NCBI GenBank assembly: GCA_913060555.1 | Contig: CAJXRS010000005.1 | Location: 1 to 50,384 of the forward strand | Length of the DNA: 50,384 bases | Source of the DNA: an uncultured Gammaproteobacteria bacterium | Lineage (GTDB): Bacteria; Pseudomonadota; Gammaproteobacteria; Pseudomonadales; Porticoccaceae | Direction: 5' to 3' | Part shown: piece by piece, positions 30,487-39,186 of the stretch | Layout of the letters: every line of letters starts with the position of its first letter | How positions within the stretch are numbered: position 1 is the first letter of the stretch | The notes under the pieces: generated by a model | What the model saw: only the letters and a program-made list of their open reading frames with translations | Told to the model about the DNA's origin: nothing | Databases searched by the model: none | Position numbers and translations under genes: made by a program

Positions 30487-31218
30487 TCAACACCACTGAA
30501 AGCGGGGTAGCCGCGCGAAAGCCTCGCACACCCCGAGGTGCCAGGTGGCAGTAAGCTCCGATAGGAAGGGGTCATCGCCGGCGAAATGGAATCTGTGCGG
30601 CACCGCAAGGCTGTCGCGCCGATAGACCGCGACCTCGTAGGGCGATCCCACCGACAGGTTGGAACGCGCCGTCGCATCCAGACTGACCAGGGACAGCTGA
30701 GCGGCATCTTCGAGCGCCATGTCGAAATCCGTGACCCGGTCGAGCATGGGCTTGCCGTACTTGATTTCACCGATCTGCAGATAGGGCGTCTCCACCGACG
30801 CCGCCAGATAGTTGCCCTGAGGGTAGATGATGTACAACCCGGGGGGCTCCGAAGCGATCTGGCCGCCCAGGATCAGGGTCACTTCGGGAGACTGCCCGGC
30901 GGCGCGCAGCGCCGGGCCATGTTGCTGCTGGATCCGCAGGTTGACGGCGCCGATGTATTCGGCGATCTCGAACAGATAGCGGGCCTCGGCCAGGTTGCCG
31001 GCCGGCCCGGGGCGGGCCAGGTCGCGTTCCAGGTAGCGGACCAGCTGCTGGCTGAGCGCGAGATTGCCGGCGCTGAGCAGTACCAGCTGGCGGTCCCCGG
31101 CCGGCTCGAACAGGTGCATTTTGCTGTACACAGAGGTGTAGTCGACGCCGGCACTGGTGCGGCTGTCGGAAGCCAGTACCAGTCCGTCCTGAACGCTAAT
31201 CCCGAGACAATACGTCAT
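30487..31218 (-). CDS. Anbu (proteasome-type protease)
   Basis: Anbu (ancestral beta subunit) is a bacterial relative of HslV and the proteasome beta subunit that assembles into helical rings. The 243-residue product starts MTYCLGI, giving Thr as N-terminal nucleophile after Met removal; Asp18 (LASDSRTSAG) and Lys33 (YSKMHLF) complete the catalytic set. The motifs LLSAGNLALSQQLV and LYIIYPQGNYLAAS are characteristic. In most genomes it is next to alpha-E, ATP-grasp and transglutaminase-like genes, which are absent here. It lies 21 bases after the MaoC-type gene, so it may be cotranscribed with it. Whether it is functional alone is unclear. Confidence 0.85.
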   Translation of the reverse strand: MTYCLGISVQDGLVLASDSRTSAGVDYTSVYSKMHLFEPAGDRQLVLLSAGNLALSQQLVRYLERDLARPGPAGNLAEARYLFEIAEYIGAVNLRIQQQHGPALRAAGQSPEVTLILGGQIASEPPGLYIIYPQGNYLAASVETPYLQIGEIKYGKPMLDRVTDFDMALEDAAQLSLVSLDATARSNLSVGSPYEVAVYRRDSLAVPHRFHFAGDDPFLSELTATWHLGVCEAFARLPRFQWC

Positions 31219-31239
31219 GCGCCGCCCCGTGGCCTATGC

Positions 31240-31650
31240 TCAGGGGAAGCGTACCACCGCGTGGCCCGGAATGGTGGTCTCCCCCCGGGCATTCTGCAGA
31301 AACAGCTTGAGCCGCACCTCGCGGCTGGCATCATCCTTGGCTTCCACCACCCCGCCCGCGGTCATGGTTTCGCCGAGGAAGGCGGCCTGCCGGTTGGCGT
31401 AGCCGAAGGAGACCAGGGTGGCGTCGTCACCGATCCAGTCGGTCACCACCTGGGCGACCCAGTCCCCCTGCAACGGCCCGTCCAGCACGATGCCCGGATA
31501 ACCCTCTTCCTCGGTGGCATAGGCGTGATCGAAGTGAATGCGGTGGGGATTCCAGATCGCTGCGTTGTACATGAACAGCTGCACGATGCCGGCAGTGTGG
31601 TCGCGGCTGGGAAGGGCGTCGCCGGAGCGGATATCCTCGAACTTGGGCAT
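31240..31650 (-). CDS. MaoC-like hotdog acyl dehydratase (C-terminal half type)
   Basis: The 136-residue protein has the hotdog hydratase fold: VQLFMYNAAIWNPHRIHFDH carries the Asn-x-x-x-His catalytic pattern of MaoC/R-hydratases, followed by PGIVLDGPLQGDWVAQVVTD. It would hydrate or dehydrate an enoyl-/3-hydroxyacyl-CoA. It begins two bases after the stop of a partner gene (31653-32108) that encodes a half-hotdog; the two most likely form a heterodimer, as in known two-subunit (R)-specific hydratases. The substrate is unknown. Confidence 0.85.
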   Translation of the reverse strand: MPKFEDIRSGDALPSRDHTAGIVQLFMYNAAIWNPHRIHFDHAYATEEEGYPGIVLDGPLQGDWVAQVVTDWIGDDATLVSFGYANRQAAFLGETMTAGGVVEAKDDASREVRLKLFLQNARGETTIPGHAVVRFP

Positions 31651-31652
31651 GG

Positions 31653-32108
31653 CTATCTCGCAATCAGGGAAGTGACTTCGTTGAGTACGGGCTCGCCGGC
31701 GGCGGTCTCGATCAGGGTTTCGGTAACCACAAAGATGAGCGGGCCGCTCTTGCCCTGCTTCTCGTAGATATCCTTGAGCCTGCGGGTGATCACCAACCGG
31801 TCACCGGGACGGATGGCCCTGTGGTAGGTGGTGTCCGAATTCCCCGCCATGACCCGCTTCAGCGGCAGCGGCGGGATCAGCTTGTCCTCGGCGATGCCGT
31901 CTTTGCGCAGCTGCTCGGGCGGCAGGATCTCCATGGAGTAGCCGAAATGAAACAGCGGCGGCGCCTCGTCACCGTCCAGGTACTTGCGGGCCCGCTGCCC
32001 GGTGGATACCGCGTACTTCTGGATGTCGCGACGGGTGACCTCGACCCGAATCTCGGGGCTGGCGGTACCGATCCGCGCCTTGATCTCTGGGGTAAGCAAT
32101 TCAGCCAT
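31653..32108 (-). CDS. FAS1-like/MaoC N-terminal dehydratase partner subunit
   Basis: A 151-residue hotdog protein of the MaoC_dehydrat_N (FAS1-like dehydratase) type: EVTRRDIQKYAVSTG, PPLFHFGYSME and MAGNSDTTYHRAIRPGDRLVITRRL are typical. Such domains lack the catalytic His and support a catalytic MaoC partner, here the next gene two bases downstream. Together they fit a heterodimeric enoyl-CoA hydratase for bulky acyl-CoAs, such as those from steroid or aromatic side-chain breakdown. The assignment to a pathway is inference only. Confidence 0.83.
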   Translation of the reverse strand: MAELLTPEIKARIGTASPEIRVEVTRRDIQKYAVSTGQRARKYLDGDEAPPLFHFGYSMEILPPEQLRKDGIAEDKLIPPLPLKRVMAGNSDTTYHRAIRPGDRLVITRRLKDIYEKQGKSGPLIFVVTETLIETAAGEPVLNEVTSLIAR

Positions 32109-32127
32109 GAAAACTCCCGATGACTTG

Positions 32128-32159
32128 CCAGCCGGCGCAGGGGCCAGCCGGCGCAGGGG
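32128..32159. repeat. Two perfect tandem 16-bp copies
   Basis: CCAGCCGGCGCAGGGG occurs twice in direct succession in the 115-bp gap upstream of the MaoC-type pair. It may be a replication slippage product. It lies about 20-50 bases before the 32108 start codon, so it could affect the promoter or leader. Confidence 0.6.
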
Positions 32160-32223
32160 CCGGCCGCGCCGAGCGGCGCCAGGATGATCGACGACCGGAC
32201 TCGCGGGGAGCCCGAAGCCCGCT

Positions 32224-32511
32224 TTACTCCACCGCCGGCAGAATCTGAATGCCGGGCGCGGCGGCGAGAAACTCGCCGAGCTTGCCCCCCAGGGTCTTGA
32301 AATGAGGCGCCTCGCGATGCTTGGCGAGATCGTCCTGACTCTGGTACTGCTCGAGCATCACATAGGTGGTGGGGTCTTCGGTCTTGTGCAGTTGGTACAG
32401 GGTGCAGGCCGGCTCATTGGCCCGTACCGCGGCGCTCAGTTCCTTCATCAGGGCCTCGAAGCCCTGCTGCTTGCCGTCCTGCACCTTCAGGGTAGCGATT
32501 ACGCCAATCAT
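32224..32511 (-). CDS. Antibiotic biosynthesis monooxygenase (ABM) domain protein
   Basis: A 95-residue single ABM domain (dimeric ferredoxin-like fold): MIGVIATLKVQDGKQQGFEA, CTLYQLHKTEDPTTYVMLEQ and HREAPHFKTLGGKLGEFLAA. The closest described members are putative quinol monooxygenases (YgiN type), which oxidise menadiol-like compounds without a cofactor. It lies between the MaoC-type genes and an LLM-type oxidase gene, all on the minus strand, which is consistent with aromatic or quinone metabolism. The exact reaction cannot be stated. Confidence 0.87.
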   Translation of the reverse strand: MIGVIATLKVQDGKQQGFEALMKELSAAVRANEPACTLYQLHKTEDPTTYVMLEQYQSQDDLAKHREAPHFKTLGGKLGEFLAAAPGIQILPAVE

Positions 32512-32586
32512 GGTGTGCTCCTCAGTGGATCTTCTGAATTTTGCTGAATAGTAAAGCAATTGTCGCAATTCGGCAGCAACCGGCGC

Positions 32587-33522
32587 TCATCCCAGCAGCG
32601 GCAATACCTCGGCTGCGAACCACTGAACCTGCGCGTGGCGCTCGGCCGCGGGGCTCACCGCGTCCAGGATCAGGTGGCGGACGCCGGCGGCCCGGAAGTC
32701 GTCGATGCGCGCGGCGATATCGGCCGGCCTGCCCAGCGCGCAATACTTCCTGGCCGGCGCGCGGAAATCGCTGGCATAGCGCTGCGACAGCTGCTCGGTG
32801 GCCACGTCCCAGGCCGCCTCGAAGTTCGCGTCGATGCGGAAGAACAGCAGGTGCGCGGTATCGAAGCGGCTCAGGTCGCGCCCCGCGGCCTCGGCGGCAG
32901 CGGCAATGGTCTGCAGGGATTCGCGGTACATCTCCGGAGTGACCACATAGGACACCCAGCCGTCGGCAAGCCGCCCCGCGCGCTCCAGCGCGGCGCGGGA
33001 ACGGCCGCCGCACCAGATCGGCGGCCCGCCCGGCTGGTGCGGCGCCGGCTGCATCCGCACCCGCTCGAAGGGAAAGAAGTTTCCGGCGTGGCTCACCTCG
33101 CCATCGCTCCAGAGGGCGCGCAGCACCTGGATCGACTCGGTGAGGCGCGCGCCCCGCTCGCCGCGCGGAATGCCACAGGCCGCATATTCGTTGGGAAACT
33201 CGCCGCCCACCCCGACGCCGAACAGCAGGCGCCCACCGCTGAGCAGATCCAGGGTCGCCACCTGCTTGGCAACCGGTACCGGATGGCGCAACGGGAGCAG
33301 ATAGACCGAGGTGCCCAACAACAGCCGCTCGCTCAACACTGCGGCCTGCGCGAGCTGCAGCAGGGGGTCCAGAATGGGCACGGTGAACGCGATATGGTCG
33401 CCAACCCAGAGCGAATCCAGGCGGCTGCGCTCGGCGAGCGCCACCACCTCGCGCACTTCGTCGGCATCGCCCATGGATGTCATCCAGCCGTAGCGCATGG
33501 CATCTGCCAATGGCAAAGACAT
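32587..33522 (-). CDS. Luciferase-like (LLM) flavin-dependent oxidoreductase, type 1
   Basis: A 311-residue TIM-barrel protein of the bacterial luciferase/F420-or FMN-dependent family. It shows SLWVGDHIAFTVPILDPL, LLLGTSVYLLPLRHPVPVAK, LDLLSGGRLLFGVGVGGEFP and PIWCGGRS, typical of the single-component members. ATG 33522 follows GGAGGTG at suitable distance; a GTG at 33528 lies in that site and is not the start. It may use F420H2 or FMNH2; the sequence alone does not decide. Other LLM genes are at 34311 and 40728, and a flavin reductase is at 39187. Confidence 0.9.
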   Translation of the reverse strand: MSLPLADAMRYGWMTSMGDADEVREVVALAERSRLDSLWVGDHIAFTVPILDPLLQLAQAAVLSERLLLGTSVYLLPLRHPVPVAKQVATLDLLSGGRLLFGVGVGGEFPNEYAACGIPRGERGARLTESIQVLRALWSDGEVSHAGNFFPFERVRMQPAPHQPGGPPIWCGGRSRAALERAGRLADGWVSYVVTPEMYRESLQTIAAAAEAAGRDLSRFDTAHLLFFRIDANFEAAWDVATEQLSQRYASDFRAPARKYCALGRPADIAARIDDFRAAGVRHLILDAVSPAAERHAQVQWFAAEVLPLLG

Positions 33523-33566
33523 GGTCACCTCCAGTCCACACGATGGCTTCGGATTCTAGCGCTCTT

Positions 33567-34208
33567 TCAACGGCGCGGCACCGCCTCGGCCGAACGCCGC
33601 CCGCGCCACCAGGCTATGGCAGCAGGTAACAGACTGGCCACAATGATGCCGAGCAGTACCCACGTAAAATGGCGCTTGACCCCAGGCAGGTTGCCAAAAA
33701 AATACCCCAGACTGACGAAACTACAGACCCAGGCCAGGGCACCGACCACATTGAAGAACAGGAAACGGCGGTAGTCCATGCGCCCGGCGCCGGCGACAAA
33801 GGGCACGAAAGTCCGCAGGAAGGGCGCAAACCGGGCGAGCACGATGGACTTGCCGCCGTGGCGCTCGAAGAATGCCCGAGCACGATCCAGGTGGTCGCGG
33901 CGGATCCAGCGCCACTCCCGAGCATAGGCCGCGGCCCCGAACCGACTGCCTACGTAATAGTTGCAACTGTCGCCCAGCACCGCCGCCACGAACAGGCTGA
34001 CGCCCAGCACCCAGGGATCCAGGCCACCGACCCCGGCCAGGGTCCCGGCGGCGAACAGCAGGCTGTCGCCGGGCAGAAACGGCATGACCACCAGGCCGGT
34101 CTCGACGAATACGATCGCGAACAGGATGCCGTACAGCCAGGGGCCATGCTGGCTCAATAACTCGATCAGATGGCGATCGACGTGCAGGATGAAATCGATC
34201 AGGTCCAT
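33567..34208 (-). CDS. DedA family membrane protein
   Basis: A 213-residue inner-membrane protein of the DedA/SNARE-associated (VTT) family, linked to undecaprenyl-phosphate or lipid flipping and to membrane potential homeostasis. Typical motifs are VVMPFLPGDSLLFAAG with the conserved Glu in FVETGL, GDSCNYYVGSRFG, and RFAPFLRTFVPFVAGAGRMDYRRF with paired Arg. Five or more hydrophobic segments are seen. The in-frame extension upstream of 34208 is not needed, as the family starts near MDLIDFILHVD. It lies between two LLM genes without an obvious functional link. Confidence 0.93.
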   Translation of the reverse strand: MDLIDFILHVDRHLIELLSQHGPWLYGILFAIVFVETGLVVMPFLPGDSLLFAAGTLAGVGGLDPWVLGVSLFVAAVLGDSCNYYVGSRFGAAAYAREWRWIRRDHLDRARAFFERHGGKSIVLARFAPFLRTFVPFVAGAGRMDYRRFLFFNVVGALAWVCSFVSLGYFFGNLPGVKRHFTWVLLGIIVASLLPAAIAWWRGRRSAEAVPRR

Positions 34209-34262
34209 GGGCTGCGGCGCGGGACACGAAAGGGCGCACCATACCCCCGGCGCGGGCAAACA

Positions 34263-34289
34263 GAAAGGGCGGGGTCAACCCACCCTTTC
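34263..34289 (-). terminator. Intrinsic-terminator-like hairpin after an LLM gene
   Basis: On the minus strand GAAAGGGTGGG pairs with CCCGCCCTTTC (one G-T pair) around a 5-base loop, followed by TGTTTG. It lies 22 bases after the stop of the 34311-35648 gene and would separate it from dedA. Confidence 0.55.
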
Positions 34290-34310
34290 CGGTCGAATTC
34301 GATCCCGGGA

Positions 34311-35648
34311 TCAGGCTACGCGCAGGCCCAGCCTGGCCATACCCTCGCGATCGCACACCGGCGCCCGCTTGCTGCCAGGAGCGAGCTTCACCGAGCCCGG
34401 CTCGCGCTCGAAGGAATCCACCAAACCGATCTGCTGAGCGTAGTCGCGCAGCTCGGGCAGCACCTCCCGGCCGATCAGTTCGATGGAGCGGTTGCGCTGC
34501 TGGTCCGTCGCCACCCCCTGGACGTTGAAGAAGGTGAAGGATCCGGGGCGGATGACCTCGAGAATCGCCTTGATCTTGGGGATCACCTGTTTCGGGGTGC
34601 CCACCACGATCTGCAGGTTTTCCTGGGCGCGCTGGTAGGAGTTCCAGAGCTTCTCCTTGATCAGGTCGAAATCCGGCTCCTCCTGCCACTTGCCGCTGCG
34701 CGCCGCGGCCAGCTTGTCCTTGCTCACCCCGAGCCAGGATCCGCCGGGCGCCTTGGCGAGCATGCGGATCGCGGCCTTGGAATTGTAGCCCGGCGGCAGG
34801 GTGTGCTCCGGACGGCTGAAGCCGTTCTGGCCACCGCCGAACGCATAGCCGCGGCCGACCTGCTGGGCCTCCTCTTCGTCGTCGGACACGAACACCGGCA
34901 ACAGGTAACCGAAATTCTCCGGCCCGGCCTGATAGCCGAGCTCGGCGGCCTTGTCGGCGTACATGTCCCACAGATCGCAGGTCGGGCCCAGCGCGGAACC
35001 CAGACCCACATAGGGGTAGCGCTTCTCGGCGCACCAGAGCACGGTCTCGGGCGACAGCACGCCCGGAATCCACTGCTGCGGATAGGGCTCCTGCAGGGGC
35101 AGTGCCCAGGGGTTCACATGGCGGTAGTGGAAGTGCTTGCCCTCGTAGCGCCAGGGGCCGGGCCGGGTCCAGGCCTGGATGATGAAATCGTGCGCCTCGT
35201 TGAACAGCTCGCGGTTGTACGCCGGGTTGGCGTTGTTGAAGAACTGCTCGGAACCGGCGCCCCGCACCCAGCCGGCCACCAGACGGCCGCCGGAGATGAG
35301 GTCGATCTCCGCCAGCTCCTCGGCGATACGCAGCGGGTGCTTGATCACCGGCAGCGGGTTGCCCACCAGGATGATCTTGGCCTTGCGCGTCGCGCGCGCC
35401 AACACCGCGGCTTCGATATTGATCACACTGCCCATGCAATAGGGATTGCCGTGGTGCTCGTTGAGCGCCAGGCCGTCGAAACCCACCTCCTCGGCGAGGC
35501 AGTACTCGTCGATGAAATGATTGTAGTCATGAGCGGCCTTCCGGCGATCGAAGTGGCTGTTGGACACACCGAAGAACGCCTTGTTGTTCAGCACGACGTT
35601 CTCGTCGATATGCCGATAGGGGCGTTCCGTGAAGTAGCCGAATTTCAT
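34311..35648 (-). CDS. Luciferase-like (LLM) flavin-dependent oxidoreductase, type 2
   Basis: A 445-residue LLM protein with KFGYFTERPYRHID at its start, GLALNEHHGNPYCMGSV, KIILVGNPLPVIKHPLRIAEE, DLISGGRLVAGWVRG and IVVGTPKQVIPKIK. These are typical of the longer, LuxA-like two-component monooxygenase members with an insertion after the sixth strand. It is encoded 43 bases after an amidohydrolase gene and likely shares its mRNA. A two-component system needs a flavin reductase; one is encoded at 39187, on the other strand. Substrate unknown. Confidence 0.9.
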   Translation of the reverse strand: MKFGYFTERPYRHIDENVVLNNKAFFGVSNSHFDRRKAAHDYNHFIDEYCLAEEVGFDGLALNEHHGNPYCMGSVINIEAAVLARATRKAKIILVGNPLPVIKHPLRIAEELAEIDLISGGRLVAGWVRGAGSEQFFNNANPAYNRELFNEAHDFIIQAWTRPGPWRYEGKHFHYRHVNPWALPLQEPYPQQWIPGVLSPETVLWCAEKRYPYVGLGSALGPTCDLWDMYADKAAELGYQAGPENFGYLLPVFVSDDEEEAQQVGRGYAFGGGQNGFSRPEHTLPPGYNSKAAIRMLAKAPGGSWLGVSKDKLAAARSGKWQEEPDFDLIKEKLWNSYQRAQENLQIVVGTPKQVIPKIKAILEVIRPGSFTFFNVQGVATDQQRNRSIELIGREVLPELRDYAQQIGLVDSFEREPGSVKLAPGSKRAPVCDREGMARLGLRVA

Positions 35649-35691
35649 ACGCGACCCCTCTTACAGATGTGTAGACGCCGATTTCGACCGG

Positions 35692-36822
35692 TCAATGGGT
35701 CTGGGACACCGGAATCGGCAGGTTGAACAGCTCGATGCAATTGAGGCCCATGGCCTGATCGCGAACCTCCTGCGGCACCCCCTGGGTGTAGCGTTCGAGC
35801 ATCTCCTGCGACCAGGGCCAGGTCGAGTCACTGTGTGGAAAGTCGTTGGCCCACAGCAGGCGCTTGGAATTCATGCGGTGGGCGCAGGCGAAGGCCTCCC
35901 AGTCGTCCTGGAAGGTCAGCCAGACGTTCTCGCGGATGTATTCGCTGGGCGGGCGGGGCAGCACCGGGCCGCGCTTGCCGTGGCCGTGGCGGTCGGCGGC
36001 CCGGTTCATGCGGTGCATGAAGTGGGGCAGCCAGCCAGCATCGCCCTCGGCGCCGACGAGCTTGAGTTTGGGGTGGCGCTCGAACACGCCCCCCAGCACG
36101 AACAGGCCGATCATGTCCTGAATACCGCGAATCAGCTTCATGAAACTGTTGAGCTTGTGGCCGCGGTACTCGGTGAGCACGGCGGCGCTCTCCCGCGAGG
36201 TCAGGATGTGGAAGCACAGCGGCAGATCGAGATCGGTGGCGCACTCCCAGAGCGCGTCGTAATCGGGGTGATCGTAGTCCTCGTGAATCGGCCGGCCCGG
36301 CATCATCACGCCGACGAAGCCCGCTTCCTTGATGCGGCGGAAATCCTCGATGGCGGAATCCACCGACAGCACTGCGGTCTGGCCCAGACCGAACAGGTTT
36401 TTGGGCGCGGCCTCACAATAGCCTTGCAGCCAACGGTTGTAGGCCTTGAAGCAGGCGTCCTTGTAGAGCGGATCCTTGAGATTACAGAGCACCATGCCGA
36501 CAGAAGCGTAGATGATCTCGGCATCGACGCCGTCTCGGCGCTGATCAGCGACCCGGGTGGTCGGATCCCAGCCACTGCGGTGCATGGCGTGGAACCTGCG
36601 GTGCGGTGCGACCTTGGGCATCACCTCGTCGGGAATGCCGGCAGCCGACATCAGACCGATCTCGAGCGGCCGCTTGTAGCCCTCGATGACATAGGCATCG
36701 CCGCCCTTGCCGTCATCGGTCAGGTACGGGGCGCGATCGCGATAGGCCGGATCGATGTAATCCCGGTAACACTCGGGCGGCTCGACAATGTGGGAGTCGG
36801 CCGAAACAACTGGGGTACGCAT
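35692..36822 (-). CDS. Amidohydrolase family protein (ACMSD-like)
   Basis: A 376-residue metal-dependent TIM-barrel hydrolase or decarboxylase. VSADSHIVEPPE (DxH in place of HxH, common in these members), PLCFHILTSRES, KLKLVGAEGDAGWLPHFM and LLWANDFPHSDSTWPWS (final Asp) are the expected metal-site segments. Relatives include 2-amino-3-carboxymuconate semialdehyde decarboxylase and resorcylate decarboxylases, so removal of a carboxyl group or ring-fission processing is plausible. An upstream frame extends to 36840, but GGGAG before ATG 36822 sets the start. It is first in a two-gene unit with the 34311 LLM gene. Confidence 0.9.
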   Translation of the reverse strand: MRTPVVSADSHIVEPPECYRDYIDPAYRDRAPYLTDDGKGGDAYVIEGYKRPLEIGLMSAAGIPDEVMPKVAPHRRFHAMHRSGWDPTTRVADQRRDGVDAEIIYASVGMVLCNLKDPLYKDACFKAYNRWLQGYCEAAPKNLFGLGQTAVLSVDSAIEDFRRIKEAGFVGVMMPGRPIHEDYDHPDYDALWECATDLDLPLCFHILTSRESAAVLTEYRGHKLNSFMKLIRGIQDMIGLFVLGGVFERHPKLKLVGAEGDAGWLPHFMHRMNRAADRHGHGKRGPVLPRPPSEYIRENVWLTFQDDWEAFACAHRMNSKRLLWANDFPHSDSTWPWSQEMLERYTQGVPQEVRDQAMGLNCIELFNLPIPVSQTH

Positions 36823-36923
36823 GATGAAAACTCCCTGCAATGAATAGGAATCATGAATCGGGATCCCTTAAGTTGATGCCAGACCGGCACCGAAATCAAG
36901 CAGTTGCAGGAACGATGCGTGAC

Positions 36924-38147
36924 TCAGAACAGCGCGTCGAACAATAACGCCGGCACCGGCTCGCCGGCCGGGATCTCGTCGGCGCCGGCATCGACCAGCA
37001 AGAAGGCGTTGCAGCGCGCCAGGGAGCCCAGGGCCGCCGAACTCTGCTGCCGATCCGGAGTGGCTACCAGGCCGCCAGCGCCGTCGCTCTCGACTCGGGC
37101 GCGCACGAACTCCAGCCGGGTGCGGTTGCGGCGCAGCGGCACAGTGGTCCGGGCATTCAATATCGGCGGCTCAGGGTCGGCGGCGCCCTGCAACCGGCGG
37201 ATCACCGGCACCACGAGCTGGTGGAAGGTCACCAGTGCCGATACCGGGTTGCCGGGCAGTCCGCAGACCAGGGCCGCGCCCAGGCGACCATAAAGGAAGG
37301 GCTTGCCGGGCTTGATGGCGACCTTCCAGAAGGTGAGCTCACCGAGTTCCTCCAGCACTGCCCGGGTGTGGTCGGCATCCCCTACCGAGGCGCCGCCACA
37401 GCTGACCACCAGGTCAGCATCCTCGGCAGCGCGCCGAAAGGCCTCGCGCACCGCCTCCGGCCGGTCCGGCACTATGCCCAGGTCGAGCACCTGGGCGCCC
37501 AGGCGCGCGAGCATCGCGGTCAACAGGTAGCGGTTGCTGTCATGAATCTGGCCGGGGGCCAGGGCTGCGCCCGGCGGTCGCAACTCGTCGCCGCTGGCCA
37601 GCAGCGCCACCCGCAGCCGGCGGCGCACCCGCACCTCGGCCAGACCGAGCGCAGCGATCAGGCCGATCTCGATGGCGCCGAGACGGCGGCCCGCCGGCAG
37701 CACCGGTTCGCCCCGGGCCATGTCCTCACCGGCGCGGCGCACATTGGCGCCAGGGCTCGGCGGCGCGCCGGTCAAGCGGACGAGCTCGGCGTCGCGCGCC
37801 ACCTCCTCCTGGATCACCACGGTATCGGCGCCCCCGGGCAATTGGCCACCGGTGGTGATGCGCGCGCACTCGCCGGCGCCGACCGGCAGCGCCGCCGGAC
37901 TCCCCGCCAGCGCTGAGGCCACCAGGCGCAACGGCCGTCCCGGGCTCAGGTCTGCGTGGCGCACCGCGTAGCCGTCCATTGCCGAACAGTCCGCCCCCGG
38001 AATATCCCGGGGCGCGCGCAGGGCTGCGGCGAGGATACGGCCGGCCAGCTCCGCCAGCGGCACCGACTCGACCCCGGCGACCGGGTGGAGGCCATCCAGC
38101 ATCCGCGCCTTGGCGGCCGCCAGCGACAGGGGCGCGACGCGGCTCAC
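36924..38147 (-). CDS. moeA: Molybdopterin molybdenumtransferase MoeA
   Basis: MoeA inserts molybdate into adenylylated molybdopterin, the last step of molybdenum cofactor synthesis. Features include DIPGADCSAMDGYAVR, ARITTGGQLPGGADTVV, DLVVSCGGASVGDADHTR and FWKVAIKPGKPFLYGR, with CGLPGNPVSALVTFH. The frame is open from TTG 38198, but GTG 38147 gives MSRVAPLSLAAAK and 408 residues, close to the E. coli length of 411; the start is not certain. It lies divergently from the GST gene and has no other moa/mob gene beside it; a molybdoenzyme is not encoded in the window. Confidence 0.92.
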   Translation of the reverse strand: MSRVAPLSLAAAKARMLDGLHPVAGVESVPLAELAGRILAAALRAPRDIPGADCSAMDGYAVRHADLSPGRPLRLVASALAGSPAALPVGAGECARITTGGQLPGGADTVVIQEEVARDAELVRLTGAPPSPGANVRRAGEDMARGEPVLPAGRRLGAIEIGLIAALGLAEVRVRRRLRVALLASGDELRPPGAALAPGQIHDSNRYLLTAMLARLGAQVLDLGIVPDRPEAVREAFRRAAEDADLVVSCGGASVGDADHTRAVLEELGELTFWKVAIKPGKPFLYGRLGAALVCGLPGNPVSALVTFHQLVVPVIRRLQGAADPEPPILNARTTVPLRRNRTRLEFVRARVESDGAGGLVATPDRQQSSAALGSLARCNAFLLVDAGADEIPAGEPVPALLFDALF

Positions 38148-38349
38148 GGCTGCGGCCCGCCGGGACAGGCAGGGAACAGGAAACCCTGCGCTCGACAATG
38201 GCTATCGGTCATTCTGGGATCCATGGTTCAGTTCAGTCACCGCTGCTACCATGCGGTCAAAAGTCGCTCATCCGCGCGGTGGACCGGGTTCGCCGACGTA
38301 CTCTCTTCCTTCCATTGTAGCCAGCGTTCAGCCAAGAGGATAAACACCA

Positions 38350-38985
38350 ATGAAACTCTACGACTACCCGCAGGCCCCCAACCCCCGCCGCATCAACATT
38401 TTTCTGGCCGAAAAAGGCATTGATGTCGAGCGGGTCTCGATCGACCTCACCAAGGGCGAGCAGCTGGAGCCGGCCTACCGCGCCAAGAATCCGGCGTGCG
38501 ACGTACCCATGTTGGAACTGGATGACGGCACCTGTATCAGCCAGATTCGCGCCATCTGCCGCTATTTCGAGGAGATCCATCCGCAGCCCCCGATGCTGGG
38601 CAGCACGCCGACCGAAAAGGCGCTGTGCGAGATGTGGGACCACCTGGCGTTCATGAACGGCCTGCTCGCCGTGGCCGAAGTATTCCGCAACACCGCCAAG
38701 GGCTTCGCCAACCGCGCCCAGGTCGGCCCCCACGCCTATCCGCAATCCGCAGAGCTCGCCGAACGCGGCCGGGCCCGGGTAGCGAACTTCTTCAAGGATT
38801 TCGACCAACACCTGGCCAGCCACGAATATGTCGCCGGTAACTTCTATTCTGTGGCCGACATCACCACCCTGGCAGCCTGTGATTTCGCCAAGTGGATCAA
38901 GGCCGAGATCCCCGCCGAATGCACCAACCTGAAGGCCTGGTACGACCGCATGGCGGCACGGCCCGCGGTGCAGGCCAATAGCTGA
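38350..38985 (+). CDS. Glutathione S-transferase
   Basis: A 211-residue cytosolic GST. The thioredoxin-like N-terminal domain has YDYPQAPNPRRINIFLAEKG, KNPACDVPMLELDDGTCISQ (cis-Pro in the VPML segment) and the ICRYFEE helix. The helical C-terminal domain contains FYSVADITTLAACDFAK, the N-capping box of GSTs. A putative catalytic Ser/Tyr lies in the first strand region. It opens a plus-strand run with the flavin reductase, MDR and LLM genes and may conjugate or dehalogenate an intermediate. Confidence 0.9.
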   Translation: MKLYDYPQAPNPRRINIFLAEKGIDVERVSIDLTKGEQLEPAYRAKNPACDVPMLELDDGTCISQIRAICRYFEEIHPQPPMLGSTPTEKALCEMWDHLAFMNGLLAVAEVFRNTAKGFANRAQVGPHAYPQSAELAERGRARVANFFKDFDQHLASHEYVAGNFYSVADITTLAACDFAKWIKAEIPAECTNLKAWYDRMAARPAVQANS

Positions 38986-39186
38986 GGTCCGGGTGCGCGG
39001 CGCCGGAGGCCTGTGCTACATTGCGGCGCTGATAATGATACTTCTGCGCCCGTCGCCTTCGGATTGACCGCGACTGGAAAGGCGCCGCCCCTGGCCGGTC
39101 CCGAGCCTGCCGGGGGGCGCTCGGGCGCGCCGGGACAGCAGAAGTCAACCATACCTCACATACCTCAGCTGACAGGGGACAGCATC

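Noticed and set aside
39031-39043. GATAATGATACTT resembling half of a Fur box
   Set aside because: Only one half matches and no iron-related gene is near; chance is likely.
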